Source of the DNA: Clostridium algoriphilum
Lineage (GTDB): Bacteria; Bacillota; Clostridia; Clostridiales; Clostridiaceae
Direction of reading: 5' to 3'
Assembly (NCBI RefSeq): GCF_020443705.1
Contig: NZ_JAIZZK010000012.1
Span: 45,048-109,047, forward strand
DNA: 64,000 nt
Positions 41,701-51,488 of this stretch are shown here, piece after piece. The position numbers were made by a program, and so were the translations under genes. Within the stretch, counting starts at the first letter, position 1. Each line of letters starts with the position of its first letter. The notes beneath the pieces are model-generated. The model searched no databases. It was not told the DNA's origin and was given only the letters and a program-made list of their open reading frames with translations.

Positions 41701-42299
41701 GTTTTAGTATTTAAATTTTTATTTCTAACTGTTCTAATTTTTTCATAAAGCTTTGTTCCGTATTTCTCTAGGGCAAATATTCTCTCAAGCATACTTCTTC
41801 TATCTTTTCCTGTAAGTTTCAGAAATTCATTGAATTTACCTTGCGGTAATACTACCGACCTTGTAAAATCCTCAACTTTTAGTCCTATAATATTTACTAT
41901 GTTCTCTTCGACGTCTTTTGGCCCTTCTGCTAAAACCTTATTCTCATCAGGATTTTCCTTATTAACTTCTATAAGCCTTGCATAAGCAGTTTTGAAGTTT
42001 CCAAGTTTTAATCTTTTTATGCTTCTCTCTGCTCTATACATTTTACGAGTTTTCCCAAGTCCTATCTCAAAATCAAAACTTATCTCTACCACATTGGTTT
42101 CTGTATTTACAAACTCCTTTGTTTCCCTGGATACTTTTCCATAAAGGGCTATAGTTATCCCATCTAAAATAGTTGACTTACCACTAGCTGTTGGACCGAA
42201 GATTCCGAAAAGTCCTTTTTCTGTAAGCTTTGAAAATTCAATAGTCTGCTTTTCTACAAATGAATTTAATCCTTTTATTTTAAGATTTACTGGTTTCAT
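38703..42299 (-). CDS. sbcC: SbcC, ATPase subunit of the SbcCD nuclease
   Basis: SMC-like ABC ATPase that, with SbcD, opens hairpin and palindromic DNA ends. 1198 residues, in the expected range. Walker A GPTASGKSTILDG at about residues 35-47; long coiled coils on both sides of the zinc-hook CPVCGSLHHPQ near residue 586; ABC signature NTLSGGETFLTSLCLALALS and Walker B FFLDEGFGTLD near the C-terminus. Overlaps the end of sbcD by 20 nt, so the two are translationally linked, and lies last in the addB-addA-sbcD-sbcC unit. Confidence 0.96.
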   Translation of the reverse strand: MKPVNLKIKGLNSFVEKQTIEFSKLTEKGLFGIFGPTASGKSTILDGITIALYGKVSRETKEFVNTETNVVEISFDFEIGLGKTRKMYRAERSIKRLKLGNFKTAYARLIEVNKENPDENKVLAEGPKDVEENIVNIIGLKVEDFTRSVVLPQGKFNEFLKLTGKDRRSMLERIFALEKYGTKLYEKIRTVRNKNLNTKTMLEGEMKGYENVGEEARTGLKETLVALKEEEKEIKLQKSALDKEYEEYKTIWELQQEKTQYVKKQVDLNKQADDIKNKKEKFTKGSLALNVKPYMDNVTSASKSLLINKDLLVKLICSFEAICKKLDITKISYEEALKIKNDKLPTLIEKEVSLKQATYIEEKINFLANEKDILLKKHKELTRLINEKNLNAALVNTNKGNIEEQLGVAEGKLNEIEILPEYREKLYNTYNSELEVTAAGKNEKQLKNKVEALKKAISSSDLLHREALILQKSKQNKLVLLEEKGEEIANYFPGDNNLLLEKQEAYRSLRDLLEKAVENHKIKDELTGKYNIIRIESEKIRLNLKNTEETIENKKVKIRAIEENIKNIEKGRMAGFLASSLEDEKLCPVCGSLHHPQIAELIEDVTLDEEKSLKQIEELNLEGLSGEFQKEQIKLAGLLRDEENLNNQLDLTLLKLKDINIEELQNAKKTSELSLSQFKEKLEVYNKLKIELDLSLVKLKDEKSKVDMDEVKLGEGLRKESEALLALQEELSTSEEKLKLLGEKYRLLNEELLQEEGSFKQKPNAEVLMSIKEKIQQIKVIDNEVIKLTGTARKFRVELVNLEKQRVDIDKYLRDLGSSKTEIETSGKEKRAEIDRLTLQIVELCGFTPTAQQTPIIEVEKVRNEIKNITNKEASLKDIYERESIEKQSVQTQKTSEEDKKEMLLKMLSEGQEKLEESLKENYFETSEEVVIYLIKRPALMLLEKEIKQYEEVKRGILDNLLRVEKLLNGKEIDVALFEELKEKRAAIGVILEEKTGAIGAQIRALEEMEKKIKEIKTLLTKKKEVEHKLSLLRELDTLIQGNKFVEYVATKQLKYISMEASKRLKDITRGRYALELDADGAFIMRDDFNGGTRRETNTLSGGETFLTSLCLALALSSQIQLKGSAPLEFFFLDEGFGTLDTDLLDVVMNSLEKLHSSTLSVGIISHVEELRNRVPIKLIVTPAQQGQGGSKVKLEYT

Positions 42300-43539
42300 C
42301 TTTCGGATCTCCCTCCTCGTCTAATGCTATATTTAAGAATAATTCCATTAACTCACTGCTTGGCTCTAGTCCACCTTTGGCGTGTATAAAATATTCTTTG
42401 AATAACTCGTCCATAGATTTCTCCCTTAGGATTTCCTTTAATTCGTCTGCGCTTTCAATGTCCTCGATTATTGGCTCAATAGAAACTATGTCAACCCTTA
42501 GCCTTTTCATTTCCTTTATGTTCTCTGTGCTTATAACTTCCTTTGTCTTTATTTCAAGGTATACCCAAATACTCTTTTCACCCTCGGCCTTACATTTCTC
42601 AAGTGCATCTTCTACGCTGTCACATTTCCATACTTCTATAGGCTTGTAGTTTCTAAATTTGATGTCTGTAATTATAGCATCTTCGCCAGCTTTAACATCT
42701 ACTATATATGCTCCCTTACTATAATTTATTTCACTTTTACTATACTGAATTGGAGAACCAGAATATCTTATCTTGCCTTTGCTTCCTGGAACCTTTTGTG
42801 GTCTGTGAAGATGTCCTAATGCACAATATTGCGCCTTTTGTGGAAATTTAGATGGGGAAACTGAAAGACTTCCCCCCAATTGTATATTTCTTTCTGATCC
42901 ACTTTCTTCTCCACCCATAACATATAGATGAGACACTACTAGGTTCACAGTATCATCTCTATATTTAACGTCAAGTTCTTCAAATAATTCTCCTATTCTA
43001 TCTGAATAACTTTTTTGTCTATCCTCATCATTTAATTCCATTGATAGAACTTCATTTAATCTTTTTTCACTTGGATATGGAAGTGTTATTATAACTGTCT
43101 TTTCTCCACGTATACTAAGCTCTAAAAAACCTTCGCCGCTTTCTATTATTTCAAAATCATGCTTTTCCTCTGTATTATATTCTCCAAATACCCCTTGCCT
43201 TGCTATGCTTTTAGGCTCACCTAATAAAATTACTCCATGTTCATAGGCAAGTGGACTTGCAGCTACTAATCTCTCTGGGTTATCATGGTTCCCTGCAACT
43301 ACTAGGACTGCAGTTTTCCCGCCACTTGTAATACCTTTAAGTGTGCTATAAAACATTTTTTCTGCTTTTGCTGGTGGATTTCCATTGTCATAGATGTCTC
43401 CAGCTATAAGTACTAAATCTATATCGTTTGCTCTAACTATCTCTATAAACTCTTCTAGAAATTCTTCCTGTTCATCCAGCCTACTATATTGCTCTAGGGT
43501 CTTGCCTAGATGCCAATCAGAGGTGTGAAGTATTCTCAT
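42280..43539 (-). CDS. sbcD: SbcD, nuclease subunit of SbcCD
   Basis: Metallophosphoesterase of the Mre11 type, 419 residues. Phosphodiesterase motifs are in order: DWHLGK (about residues 8-13), GDIYDNGNPP, VVAGNHDNPERL, and VSHLYVMGG and ALGHLHRPQ further on. A C-terminal capping domain follows. Starts 17 nt after the addA stop (43556), and its 3' end overlaps sbcC, so the operon makes both subunits together. ATG at 43539 with a GGGTAAG-type site. Confidence 0.96.
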   Translation of the reverse strand: MRILHTSDWHLGKTLEQYSRLDEQEEFLEEFIEIVRANDIDLVLIAGDIYDNGNPPAKAEKMFYSTLKGITSGGKTAVLVVAGNHDNPERLVAASPLAYEHGVILLGEPKSIARQGVFGEYNTEEKHDFEIIESGEGFLELSIRGEKTVIITLPYPSEKRLNEVLSMELNDEDRQKSYSDRIGELFEELDVKYRDDTVNLVVSHLYVMGGEESGSERNIQLGGSLSVSPSKFPQKAQYCALGHLHRPQKVPGSKGKIRYSGSPIQYSKSEINYSKGAYIVDVKAGEDAIITDIKFRNYKPIEVWKCDSVEDALEKCKAEGEKSIWVYLEIKTKEVISTENIKEMKRLRVDIVSIEPIIEDIESADELKEILREKSMDELFKEYFIHAKGGLEPSSELMELFLNIALDEEGDPKDETSKS

Positions 43540-43555
43540 ATTACTTACCCCTTTC

Positions 43556-46500
43556 TTATTTAACTTCTACTTCTTCATCTGTGCTAAATGCATATAAATA
43601 TCTTTCTTTAACATCTTTTTCAAGAGTAACCTGGAGTGCCTTTTCATAATAATCAAGCTGAGACTTATATTTATCTATTAAGGAGTTTACATCTCCATTT
43701 TTCACAATGTCCGTTTTATAATCTACAAGTATTATCTCACCGTTTTCCTCAAAGTAGCAATCAATTATCCCTTGAAGTATTATTTTTTCCTCTCCATATA
43801 TATCTATAGGAAGGTTTTTGTATATATCTGTAGAGCTAATTTCCATATGGAAGGGAACTTCTCTTTTTAACATATTTAGAGCATATGCATTTATCATTCT
43901 TTGTCCAAGCTTTGTTTTAAACAACTTAACTAACTTATCGAAGCGTACGGCCTTCCCTTCTTCTTTTGAGATTAACAATTTCTCCACAAAAGTTTCAACC
44001 TGTGCTTCTATTTCATTTATTGTTGATACTTTAGTTAAATCTAATCTTTGAACTACTGAATGCATGGCCGTTCCTTTTTCTGCAGGCGATAAACCCTTGA
44101 CTTCTTCTAAAAACTTAGGTTTATTTATAAGTCTTGGCGCATACATACTGCTAGAGTCTTCCTCTGTAAGTTCAACATTGAATTTTCTTTTAAGCTCTGT
44201 TACGGTAAGTACTGTAGGCATCTTTGTAGACATATCATATTTATAAATAAATCCTAGCCTTTTTTCTATCTCATCCATAAATTTGTCATCTGTTGGGTTT
44301 TCCTTAAGTCCACATAATTTTTCCTCAGTATTTTCAGTAATTTCTTCTATCTCGATTTCACTACTTTTTATGTGATCTCTTGTCCAAAAACGAACTGAAA
44401 AACTTGCAGGATGATCTAGCAAATGTACATTTTCATCCTCAATTTCTATACGCTCTCTTAGTGGTTTTCCATCTATATGTCTAATAACCGCTGGTATTAT
44501 CCATTCTAAATAACTTTTGCCTTTTAGGATTTCATATTCTCCAAGCTTTTCGCTACTTTCATCTAAACTGGAGCTCATTCTAGTTAAATTTTTCTCTATA
44601 TTTCTCATTGACCCAGTTATAATTAGTTTTTCCTTAGCCCTTGTTAAGGCTACGTATAAAACTCTCATTTCTTCCGCAAGACTCTCTATCTTTATTGTTT
44701 TTCTTAGTGCTTGTTTTAAGACTGTTGGATAGGAAATTCTTCTTATTGGATCCACAAAATCTGGACCGTATCCTAACTCATGATGAAACAATATACTCTT
44801 ATTCATATCCATTAGGTTGAAATTTTTCCCCATTCCGCTTAGAAATACTACAGGGAACTCTAACCCCTTACTTTTGTGAATGCTCATTATCCTAACTACG
44901 TTTTCATTTTCTCCTAAGGTTTTAGCACTACCCATGTCTCCACTGCTTACTTTTAACTTATTTATAAAGTTTATAAAATTAAACAGTCCTTTATAGCTAG
45001 TCTCTTCATACTGCCTTGCCCTTTGGAAAAGCACTTTTAAATTTGCTTGTCTTTGAGATCCTCCTGGCATTGCACCTATATAACCGTAATAACCTGTGTC
45101 TGTGTATAAATACCAGATGAATTCATCAATAGGCATATACGTACAAATCTCTCTGAAGTGGTCTAACTTTTTCAGGAATTTACTTAGCTTTTCTTCGATT
45201 GATTTATTATCCATAGATTCCGCTTCATTATTAAGTACCAATTCCTTGTCTTCTTGCTCTGTTTCTTGATTATCCGAATTTGTATCTTTTGAACCTGAAA
45301 AGTGTACCATTGCCTCATAAAAGCTTAATTCCCTTTGACCAACTCTTATGTCCACTAGTTCCTCCGAGGTGAACCCCCCTATTGGAGAACGAAGTACGGC
45401 TAGCATAGGAATATCCTGTCTTGGGTTGTCGATAATTTGTAGGAGACTCATAATAATTTGTATTTCTATTGTGCTAAAATATCCTGTGCCCGTATCTGCA
45501 TAAACCGGTATATTCTCAAGTTTTAATTGTTCTAAAAAGGAAGGTGCCCAAGCTGATGTGGCACGAAGTAATATTACAATATCCTTATAGTCTACAAACC
45601 TATAGTCCTTAATGTTTTTATCGTAAACTTTAAAAGCGTTATCATCATTATGAACCATTAGTTCTTTTATTCTTTTTGCTACAATTTTAGCTTCAAGCTC
45701 AATGTTGGTCGGGGTTTCATCTTCATTTGTTTTGCCCTGTCCCTCGGTTTCTGAACTTTCTTCATCGCTATTATTGTATTCCTCTGTGTTTTCTTCACTT
45801 GCATCTTTAACTTCTTTTTCAATTAGATGTAGCTCCACTGGTCCACCTATTATTCCTGGACCTTTAAGTTTATCAAAGTGAGCTCCCAAATTCAATGCTT
45901 CCTCATCTGTATAGTCAAGGTCTCCAATGTTTTTACACATTATTTGCTTGAAGATATAGTTCACAACATTGATAACCGTCCCTCTACTTCTAAAGTTTTT
46001 ATACAGAGTTATCTTTCTTGTTTTTGCTCCCTCGTCTTTAGAATAACTATTATATTTTGCTAAAAAGAGTTCAGGCCTTGCTTGCCTAAATCTATATATA
46101 CTCTGCTTTACATCTCCTACCATGAATACATTTGGAGCGCCTATTTTCTCTCTTGAAATTATATTTAGTAATGTTTCTTGAACCATGTTGCTATCTTGAT
46201 ATTCATCTATCAAAATTTCTTCATATTTATTTCTGAGTTGAACAGCTACGTCTGATGGTTTTGGTTTTCCATCAGTTTCTAATACTACTTCACCATCATC
46301 ATCTTTTAGCATTAAAATGTCTAGGCAGTAATGCTCAAAATCGTTAAAATCTATAATTGAGCGTTCCTTTTTCTTTTCTCTATATTTAGCTTGAAGATCT
46401 ATAACAAGCTGAGATAGCTCCCTCATTTGAAGATATAATTTCTTAATATCTATTAATGAGCTTTCAGAGTTTGCATTCATTAATTGCTTTTGCAATTCTT

Positions 46501-47545
46501 GTAATTGTTTTTTTACTTTATTTCTTATATCTTGAACAACCTTTTGTTTTTCCTTATCCTTGCAAGCCTTTATAGTTGGAAGTTTTGTAAAGCTTAGAAC
46601 TTCAAAAGTAGTTGCTAAATTTTCAAAAGAGTTGTTTGCAGCACTTATTAAATCCGCAATTAATGCTAAATCTGATTTAAACACTTCATTATATATAGTT
46701 ATGGCTTCATTATTTTCTATGATTTTTAATGCCTTTATCATTACTTTTTCAATGCCCGATAGTTCTATTTTAATATCTGCCATTAAAACCTTTGCCCAAG
46801 GGGTATCACTAAACCTATACCCATCTTTAATATTAAAATCTTCTGCCGCATCAATTAACCACTTGGTTGGATTTGTAGAACTCATGGCAAAATTATAAAG
46901 ACTTAAAACTATTCCTTGAAGTCCTAGATCTTCTTTATTATTGCTATAGGCTTCAACTAGATTTATAAAGCTATTTTCTTCTATATTTAAAGTGCTAGGG
47001 GTTGCGTCTATATTTGTAATGCTAGAATTTTCATCTTCTTCATTTTTTTCTTCATTAATGGCTACATATCTATCTTCAAAGAGTTCTTCTAGAGCTTCTT
47101 GTTTTAATAGCACTGCTTCTGTCGTATCTGCTATTCGAAAATTAGGATCTAAATCTACAACATGATAATTATTACGAATAACCTCAAGGCAGAAGGAGTG
47201 AATAGTTGTAATGCTGGATTTATTTAATAGGGTTAACTGTCTTTGAAGTAATTTACTTTGTGGATTTTTATGAAGTTCCTTTGAAATTGCGGCAGCTATT
47301 CTCTCCCTCATCTCAGATGCAGCAGCGTTTGTAAATGTAACTACTAGGAGCTTGTCTATATCTGTTGGCCTCTCCTCGTCTGTTACTATCTTTATTATTC
47401 TCTCAACTAAAACTGCCGTTTTACCTGATCCCGCAGCTGCGGCTACTAGAATATTGCAGTCACGAGTTAAGATAGCCTTTTGTTGGTCCTCGGTCCATGA
47501 GACCGCTACTTCTGTTGGTTTGATTTCCTTTTCTCCTTTTATCAT
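43556..47545 (-). CDS. addA: AddA, helicase-nuclease subunit of AddAB
   Basis: UvrD-like 3'-5' helicase with a RecB-type nuclease domain for double-strand break processing. 1329 residues, somewhat longer than the ~1230 of Bacillus because of acidic insertions (for instance around residues 170-185, 590-625 and 755-785). Q-motif WTEDQQKAI (17-25), Walker A AAAAGSGKT (35-43), DEYQDSN, helicase motif VDYKDIVILLRA region, then the nuclease motif ILVDYKTD near the C-terminus. Its ATG overlaps the addB stop as TAATG. Works as a heterodimer with AddB. Confidence 0.96.
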   Translation of the reverse strand: MIKGEKEIKPTEVAVSWTEDQQKAILTRDCNILVAAAAGSGKTAVLVERIIKIVTDEERPTDIDKLLVVTFTNAAASEMRERIAAAISKELHKNPQSKLLQRQLTLLNKSSITTIHSFCLEVIRNNYHVVDLDPNFRIADTTEAVLLKQEALEELFEDRYVAINEEKNEEDENSSITNIDATPSTLNIEENSFINLVEAYSNNKEDLGLQGIVLSLYNFAMSSTNPTKWLIDAAEDFNIKDGYRFSDTPWAKVLMADIKIELSGIEKVMIKALKIIENNEAITIYNEVFKSDLALIADLISAANNSFENLATTFEVLSFTKLPTIKACKDKEKQKVVQDIRNKVKKQLQELQKQLMNANSESSLIDIKKLYLQMRELSQLVIDLQAKYREKKKERSIIDFNDFEHYCLDILMLKDDDGEVVLETDGKPKPSDVAVQLRNKYEEILIDEYQDSNMVQETLLNIISREKIGAPNVFMVGDVKQSIYRFRQARPELFLAKYNSYSKDEGAKTRKITLYKNFRSRGTVINVVNYIFKQIMCKNIGDLDYTDEEALNLGAHFDKLKGPGIIGGPVELHLIEKEVKDASEENTEEYNNSDEESSETEGQGKTNEDETPTNIELEAKIVAKRIKELMVHNDDNAFKVYDKNIKDYRFVDYKDIVILLRATSAWAPSFLEQLKLENIPVYADTGTGYFSTIEIQIIMSLLQIIDNPRQDIPMLAVLRSPIGGFTSEELVDIRVGQRELSFYEAMVHFSGSKDTNSDNQETEQEDKELVLNNEAESMDNKSIEEKLSKFLKKLDHFREICTYMPIDEFIWYLYTDTGYYGYIGAMPGGSQRQANLKVLFQRARQYEETSYKGLFNFINFINKLKVSSGDMGSAKTLGENENVVRIMSIHKSKGLEFPVVFLSGMGKNFNLMDMNKSILFHHELGYGPDFVDPIRRISYPTVLKQALRKTIKIESLAEEMRVLYVALTRAKEKLIITGSMRNIEKNLTRMSSSLDESSEKLGEYEILKGKSYLEWIIPAVIRHIDGKPLRERIEIEDENVHLLDHPASFSVRFWTRDHIKSSEIEIEEITENTEEKLCGLKENPTDDKFMDEIEKRLGFIYKYDMSTKMPTVLTVTELKRKFNVELTEEDSSSMYAPRLINKPKFLEEVKGLSPAEKGTAMHSVVQRLDLTKVSTINEIEAQVETFVEKLLISKEEGKAVRFDKLVKLFKTKLGQRMINAYALNMLKREVPFHMEISSTDIYKNLPIDIYGEEKIILQGIIDCYFEENGEIILVDYKTDIVKNGDVNSLIDKYKSQLDYYEKALQVTLEKDVKERYLYAFSTDEEVEVK

Positions 47546-50500
47546 TACTCCTTGTCCACCCCACTTTCCTTGATATCTATATTTTCTATTTTATCAGGTT
47601 CATTAGTCTCATTAAATTCCTTAGATAAGATCTCCCATATTTCTTTGTCTCTCTTATCTTTTATTATTTTATAGGTATTTTCCTTTAACGTAGGGTCAAA
47701 TTGGCAAATAGATGTGTACTCACAATAAGCACATGGGGTAGCATCCTTTTTCTTGTATGGTTTTATGTCTATCTCCCCACTTAGCATTCCCTCACATGTT
47801 TTTATTAAATTTTCTTTTACATGATTAAGTAGCATATCAAACTGATCCTTAGTTGCTACTGATGATCTTGATCCTAAATCACCATTTTTCTTAATAGATG
47901 CTGGTACAACTAGGGATGCACCTTCTATATTTCTATCCATTTCTCTTATTATCTTAGTATCAGCTAGAAGTAGCCCCTTCATTTTTAAAGCCTTCATTAT
48001 TGCTTTTTCAAGTTCTTCTTCATCTAAATTGTTTTTAGCTTTTATAACTGGGTCGTCTATTTTAAAATACAGTATACCTGCTGGAAAAATTGGCTCATCA
48101 GTTACTGCACTTTCATTTCTAAGCATAGCATCTAAATAGGTAAGTAGCTGTATTTGAAGTCCATAATATACATCTGATAGTTTAAAGTCCTTATTTCCAG
48201 ATTTATAATCTATTATCCGATAAAATTCTTCACCCTCATTTATTAGCTTATCCACCCTATCTATCCTACCAACTAGGTTTACCATTTCGCCTGTGGATAG
48301 TTTTATTTTAATTGGTGGATAATCTCCCTGTTCAAACCCAAATGATACTTCGTAGCCAAAAGGCTCAAAGCCACTATTCTTCATTTGCTCAACTATAACA
48401 TATATAGTTTTCTTTAAAACTCTTTTTAATCTCTCTGTAAAGTACTTGTACCTAGGGGTGCTGTTTAATATATATCCACTAGAACCAACCGATGCTTCTT
48501 TTTCTACGATACTTGCTATGTTTTGCTCGCACCAGGATTTATCAAGATTAGCCCATTTTATCTCACTTTTATCCACAAGCTTTGAAAAATTATCAAGCAC
48601 GCTGTGCATAAAACTACCTAAGTCTGGTGATGAAAATGTAAATGTTTTTCTCTCCTTTGCTTTTAAGCCATATTGAACAAAGTATGCAAAGGGACATTCT
48701 TCATATTTTTCTATTCTAGATACACTAAAATAATTTTTATCTCCATAAAGAAGTTTCACTTTTTCTTTTTCTAGCATTTTAACTTCATTTTTATAGTCAA
48801 ACCCCTCAAACATAGTGTTGCTCTTTTCTCTCCATAAAGGGTTCTTTTGGTACCATTTGTAAACTGAAATCCAAAGAGGTGATATATGTCCTTCCTCTAG
48901 ATATCTCCTTAATGCAAATATTAAATCATTAAAAGTTGGGACTTTAGCACATACTTGTCTCATTTCATGAGTCCCTTCTATATCACTTAACTCATCACTA
49001 TATTGCGAAATATTACTTTCTTCTATTAAGCCTTTAAATAGTGATTTAAATCTTGTTATTATAATAGAAGGTCTTAATGTTTTCCCCTCATAATCCGCTA
49101 TAGGATAACTAATATTTAAGTATTTACTTGGGATAGTAATGGTGGCATAAATTAAATACTGCTCATTAAACACCTCAGTTTTTGTGTCATTTGCTAGTTC
49201 TACGCCCTTTTCTTTGAGTATTATCCTATCATTATCTGTGAATATTCCCTCTTCCTTGCTTGCCTTTGGGAACACTCCATCATTTACGCCTATAATGTAT
49301 AATGCCTTTATTTCATGACTTTTTATACGCTCAACGCTGCTGATTGTAACTCCATCAAGTGCCGGTGGGATAAGTCCCATTTGATGTTTGCTAAAGCCTA
49401 TAGACATAACCTTTACAAACTCCTCAAGAGATAAGGTTTCATTTCCAATGACCTCAACCATCTGGTCTAATAACTCCATAACTAGGTTCCATATTTTACT
49501 GTACTCGGTAACAAGCTCCTGTTCACCTTGACTTTTGAAAGTCTCTATCCACTTTTCTAGTGTTTTATATACATTTATGGTTTCTAGAAATTCGAATAAA
49601 GTTGTGCAGATTTTCGTGGTAGTTTTGCCTCCACCCTTTAACTTTTCTTTGAATTGTATTAGTGGTGTTATTATAGTTTCCCTAGTATCATTTAAGATTT
49701 TAATGGTCTCTTCCACTCTTTGATTTTCCTTAGCAGATTTTTCTGAAATTTCGCCTTGTGCAGTTTTTAAATTGTCATAGTAATCTCTAAAATAATATTC
49801 TATTTTTTCCTGCCACAAATCAAGCTCTGTCCACTTGCGTTTACCCTTTATTCCTGCTGCAATAATGAAGTTTTCTAAAATGTCTATATGTTGCTTATCT
49901 ATGTCTAAAAGCCCTGTCTTAAGATACCTAAACATTGACTCATAGCTAAAGTTCTTGGTAAATATCTCAACAACTCCTGTTATTAAAACTATTAAGGGGT
50001 TACTTGTTATATCTTTTTTCTTATCTATGAATAAAGGAATGTTGTATTCCGTAAATATAGCCTTAATTAACTTCTCATAAGTTGGTAAATCTCTAGTTAC
50101 TACTGCTATTTTATTAAATCTTATATTTTCATCTCGGCATAATCTTAATATATCTTTTGCCACATGTTCAACTTCCGAATAACCATTAAAAGCTTTAAAT
50201 ATCTTTATATTTTCACATTTTTTAGTTGCTTGCGTGTATGGGAAAGCAAAATAATTTCTCTCAAGAAAAGAAAGCTCCCCATTGTTTTTGAATTTATATT
50301 CCTTGTTCTCTTGAAGCTGTATTGGTGATTCTATGCTTGTCCCACAGTCCTCGGCTAAACTTAAAAGCTTATCTTCTGTAAACTTTATAGAATAAAAAGC
50401 GTCAGAGTCTTCCATAGATTTTGAATGCTCTGGGCTCTTTAAGGGCAATGTTATATTTATTCTTTTAACCTTTTTATATAACTTTTCTAGTATTCCATAC

Positions 50501-51132
50501 TGCTGCGGTGTAAAGCCAGTAAACTCATCCAGCCAGAACTCTGCTCCATCAAATATAGTACATTCGTCGAGTGCACTATTTAAACGGGTCAAATCATCAT
50601 CAGGATCCACGTAGTTTAAATTTAGAATATTATTAAATTCACCATATATAAGGGATAAATCAGTTATTTTATCTATAAGTAATGGACTTTCCCCTAAATT
50701 ATCTTTTACCTTATTTAGATCTTCCGCAGAAATACTATATTTCTTAAACTCTGTGATTGCACTTGCAACATTATCCACAAAGCCTTTTTGCCTGGATGCT
50801 CCTTTAAATACCTTGAATTCCTCTTGTTCCTTTTGAAGTATACTGTGAATAAGCATTGCCTTTCCTGATGAATCCATAGGTTTACGGGTTATGCCCCCTA
50901 CAACACTTAATACTTTATATGCTAATCTATTAAAACTAAGTACTTGGACGTTTTTTATCCCTGTAGATCCAACTACTTTTATAAGATTTTTCTCAGCTTG
51001 AAAGGAAAATTGTTCTGGAACCAAAAGTACTAGAGGTTTTTCAAGTTCGCTGGTGCTTCTTGATTTTATATCCTTTAAGCAAAAAGTACTTTTCCCTTTT
51101 CCAGCTCCTCCGTAAATAAATCTCAAACTCAC
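47545..51132 (-). CDS. addB: AddB, second subunit of the AddAB helicase-nuclease
   Basis: 1195 residues with Walker A GGAGKGKSTF at the N-terminus, a helicase-like body and a C-terminal RecB-family nuclease (RIIDYKSGNKD). The iron-sulphur cysteines of AddB are present: one in EECPFAYFV (about residue 805) and the C-x2-C-x5-C group in CAYCEYTSIC near residue 1125. Starts with GTG at 51132 after AAAGGA. First gene of the repair operon, with a good extended -10 promoter candidate 92 nt upstream. Confidence 0.96.
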   Translation of the reverse strand: MSLRFIYGGAGKGKSTFCLKDIKSRSTSELEKPLVLLVPEQFSFQAEKNLIKVVGSTGIKNVQVLSFNRLAYKVLSVVGGITRKPMDSSGKAMLIHSILQKEQEEFKVFKGASRQKGFVDNVASAITEFKKYSISAEDLNKVKDNLGESPLLIDKITDLSLIYGEFNNILNLNYVDPDDDLTRLNSALDECTIFDGAEFWLDEFTGFTPQQYGILEKLYKKVKRINITLPLKSPEHSKSMEDSDAFYSIKFTEDKLLSLAEDCGTSIESPIQLQENKEYKFKNNGELSFLERNYFAFPYTQATKKCENIKIFKAFNGYSEVEHVAKDILRLCRDENIRFNKIAVVTRDLPTYEKLIKAIFTEYNIPLFIDKKKDITSNPLIVLITGVVEIFTKNFSYESMFRYLKTGLLDIDKQHIDILENFIIAAGIKGKRKWTELDLWQEKIEYYFRDYYDNLKTAQGEISEKSAKENQRVEETIKILNDTRETIITPLIQFKEKLKGGGKTTTKICTTLFEFLETINVYKTLEKWIETFKSQGEQELVTEYSKIWNLVMELLDQMVEVIGNETLSLEEFVKVMSIGFSKHQMGLIPPALDGVTISSVERIKSHEIKALYIIGVNDGVFPKASKEEGIFTDNDRIILKEKGVELANDTKTEVFNEQYLIYATITIPSKYLNISYPIADYEGKTLRPSIIITRFKSLFKGLIEESNISQYSDELSDIEGTHEMRQVCAKVPTFNDLIFALRRYLEEGHISPLWISVYKWYQKNPLWREKSNTMFEGFDYKNEVKMLEKEKVKLLYGDKNYFSVSRIEKYEECPFAYFVQYGLKAKERKTFTFSSPDLGSFMHSVLDNFSKLVDKSEIKWANLDKSWCEQNIASIVEKEASVGSSGYILNSTPRYKYFTERLKRVLKKTIYVIVEQMKNSGFEPFGYEVSFGFEQGDYPPIKIKLSTGEMVNLVGRIDRVDKLINEGEEFYRIIDYKSGNKDFKLSDVYYGLQIQLLTYLDAMLRNESAVTDEPIFPAGILYFKIDDPVIKAKNNLDEEELEKAIMKALKMKGLLLADTKIIREMDRNIEGASLVVPASIKKNGDLGSRSSVATKDQFDMLLNHVKENLIKTCEGMLSGEIDIKPYKKKDATPCAYCEYTSICQFDPTLKENTYKIIKDKRDKEIWEILSKEFNETNEPDKIENIDIKESGVDKE

Positions 51133-51488
51133 AAAAACACGTCCTTTCTCTTTTAAATAGACCTATTTAAATAAATATACTAGCATATTAACTCCATATT
51201 TATTTGTTTGCGTCCGTATATATATTATACCATGTATGATTTTACATTATAGAGAATGAAGTATGTATAATTGTAAATTTATGGTTTAATCCATAGGATG
51301 GAGAAATTTCGTAAATCGCATAAATTATATATGATACATAGGAATGATTTGAAGTTTAGTAATCTTATAAATAAAAAATGTTGTTAAATTTTATGATATA
51401 ATATTAAAAATACATTTGTTATAACGTATTGAAATTCAATTAGGTTATAATTTCAAACATTTCATTTTAACAGGAGGAATCTAATATT
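51133..51488. other. Divergent promoter region of addB and the nitroreductase gene
   Basis: No gene seen. Holds the addB promoter candidate (51224-51232) and, near the nitroreductase, a 13-bp palindrome ATTGAAATTCAAT (51428-51440) followed closely by GGTTATAAT. The latter could be an operator and -10 for 51489-52028. Confidence 0.5.
51224..51232 (-). promoter_or_regulatory. Extended -10 promoter candidate for the addBA-sbcDC operon
   Basis: Minus strand TGGTATAAT, an exact TGnTATAAT, about 92 nt upstream of the addB start. Same 9-mer as at 15484-15492. No strong -35. Confidence 0.5.
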
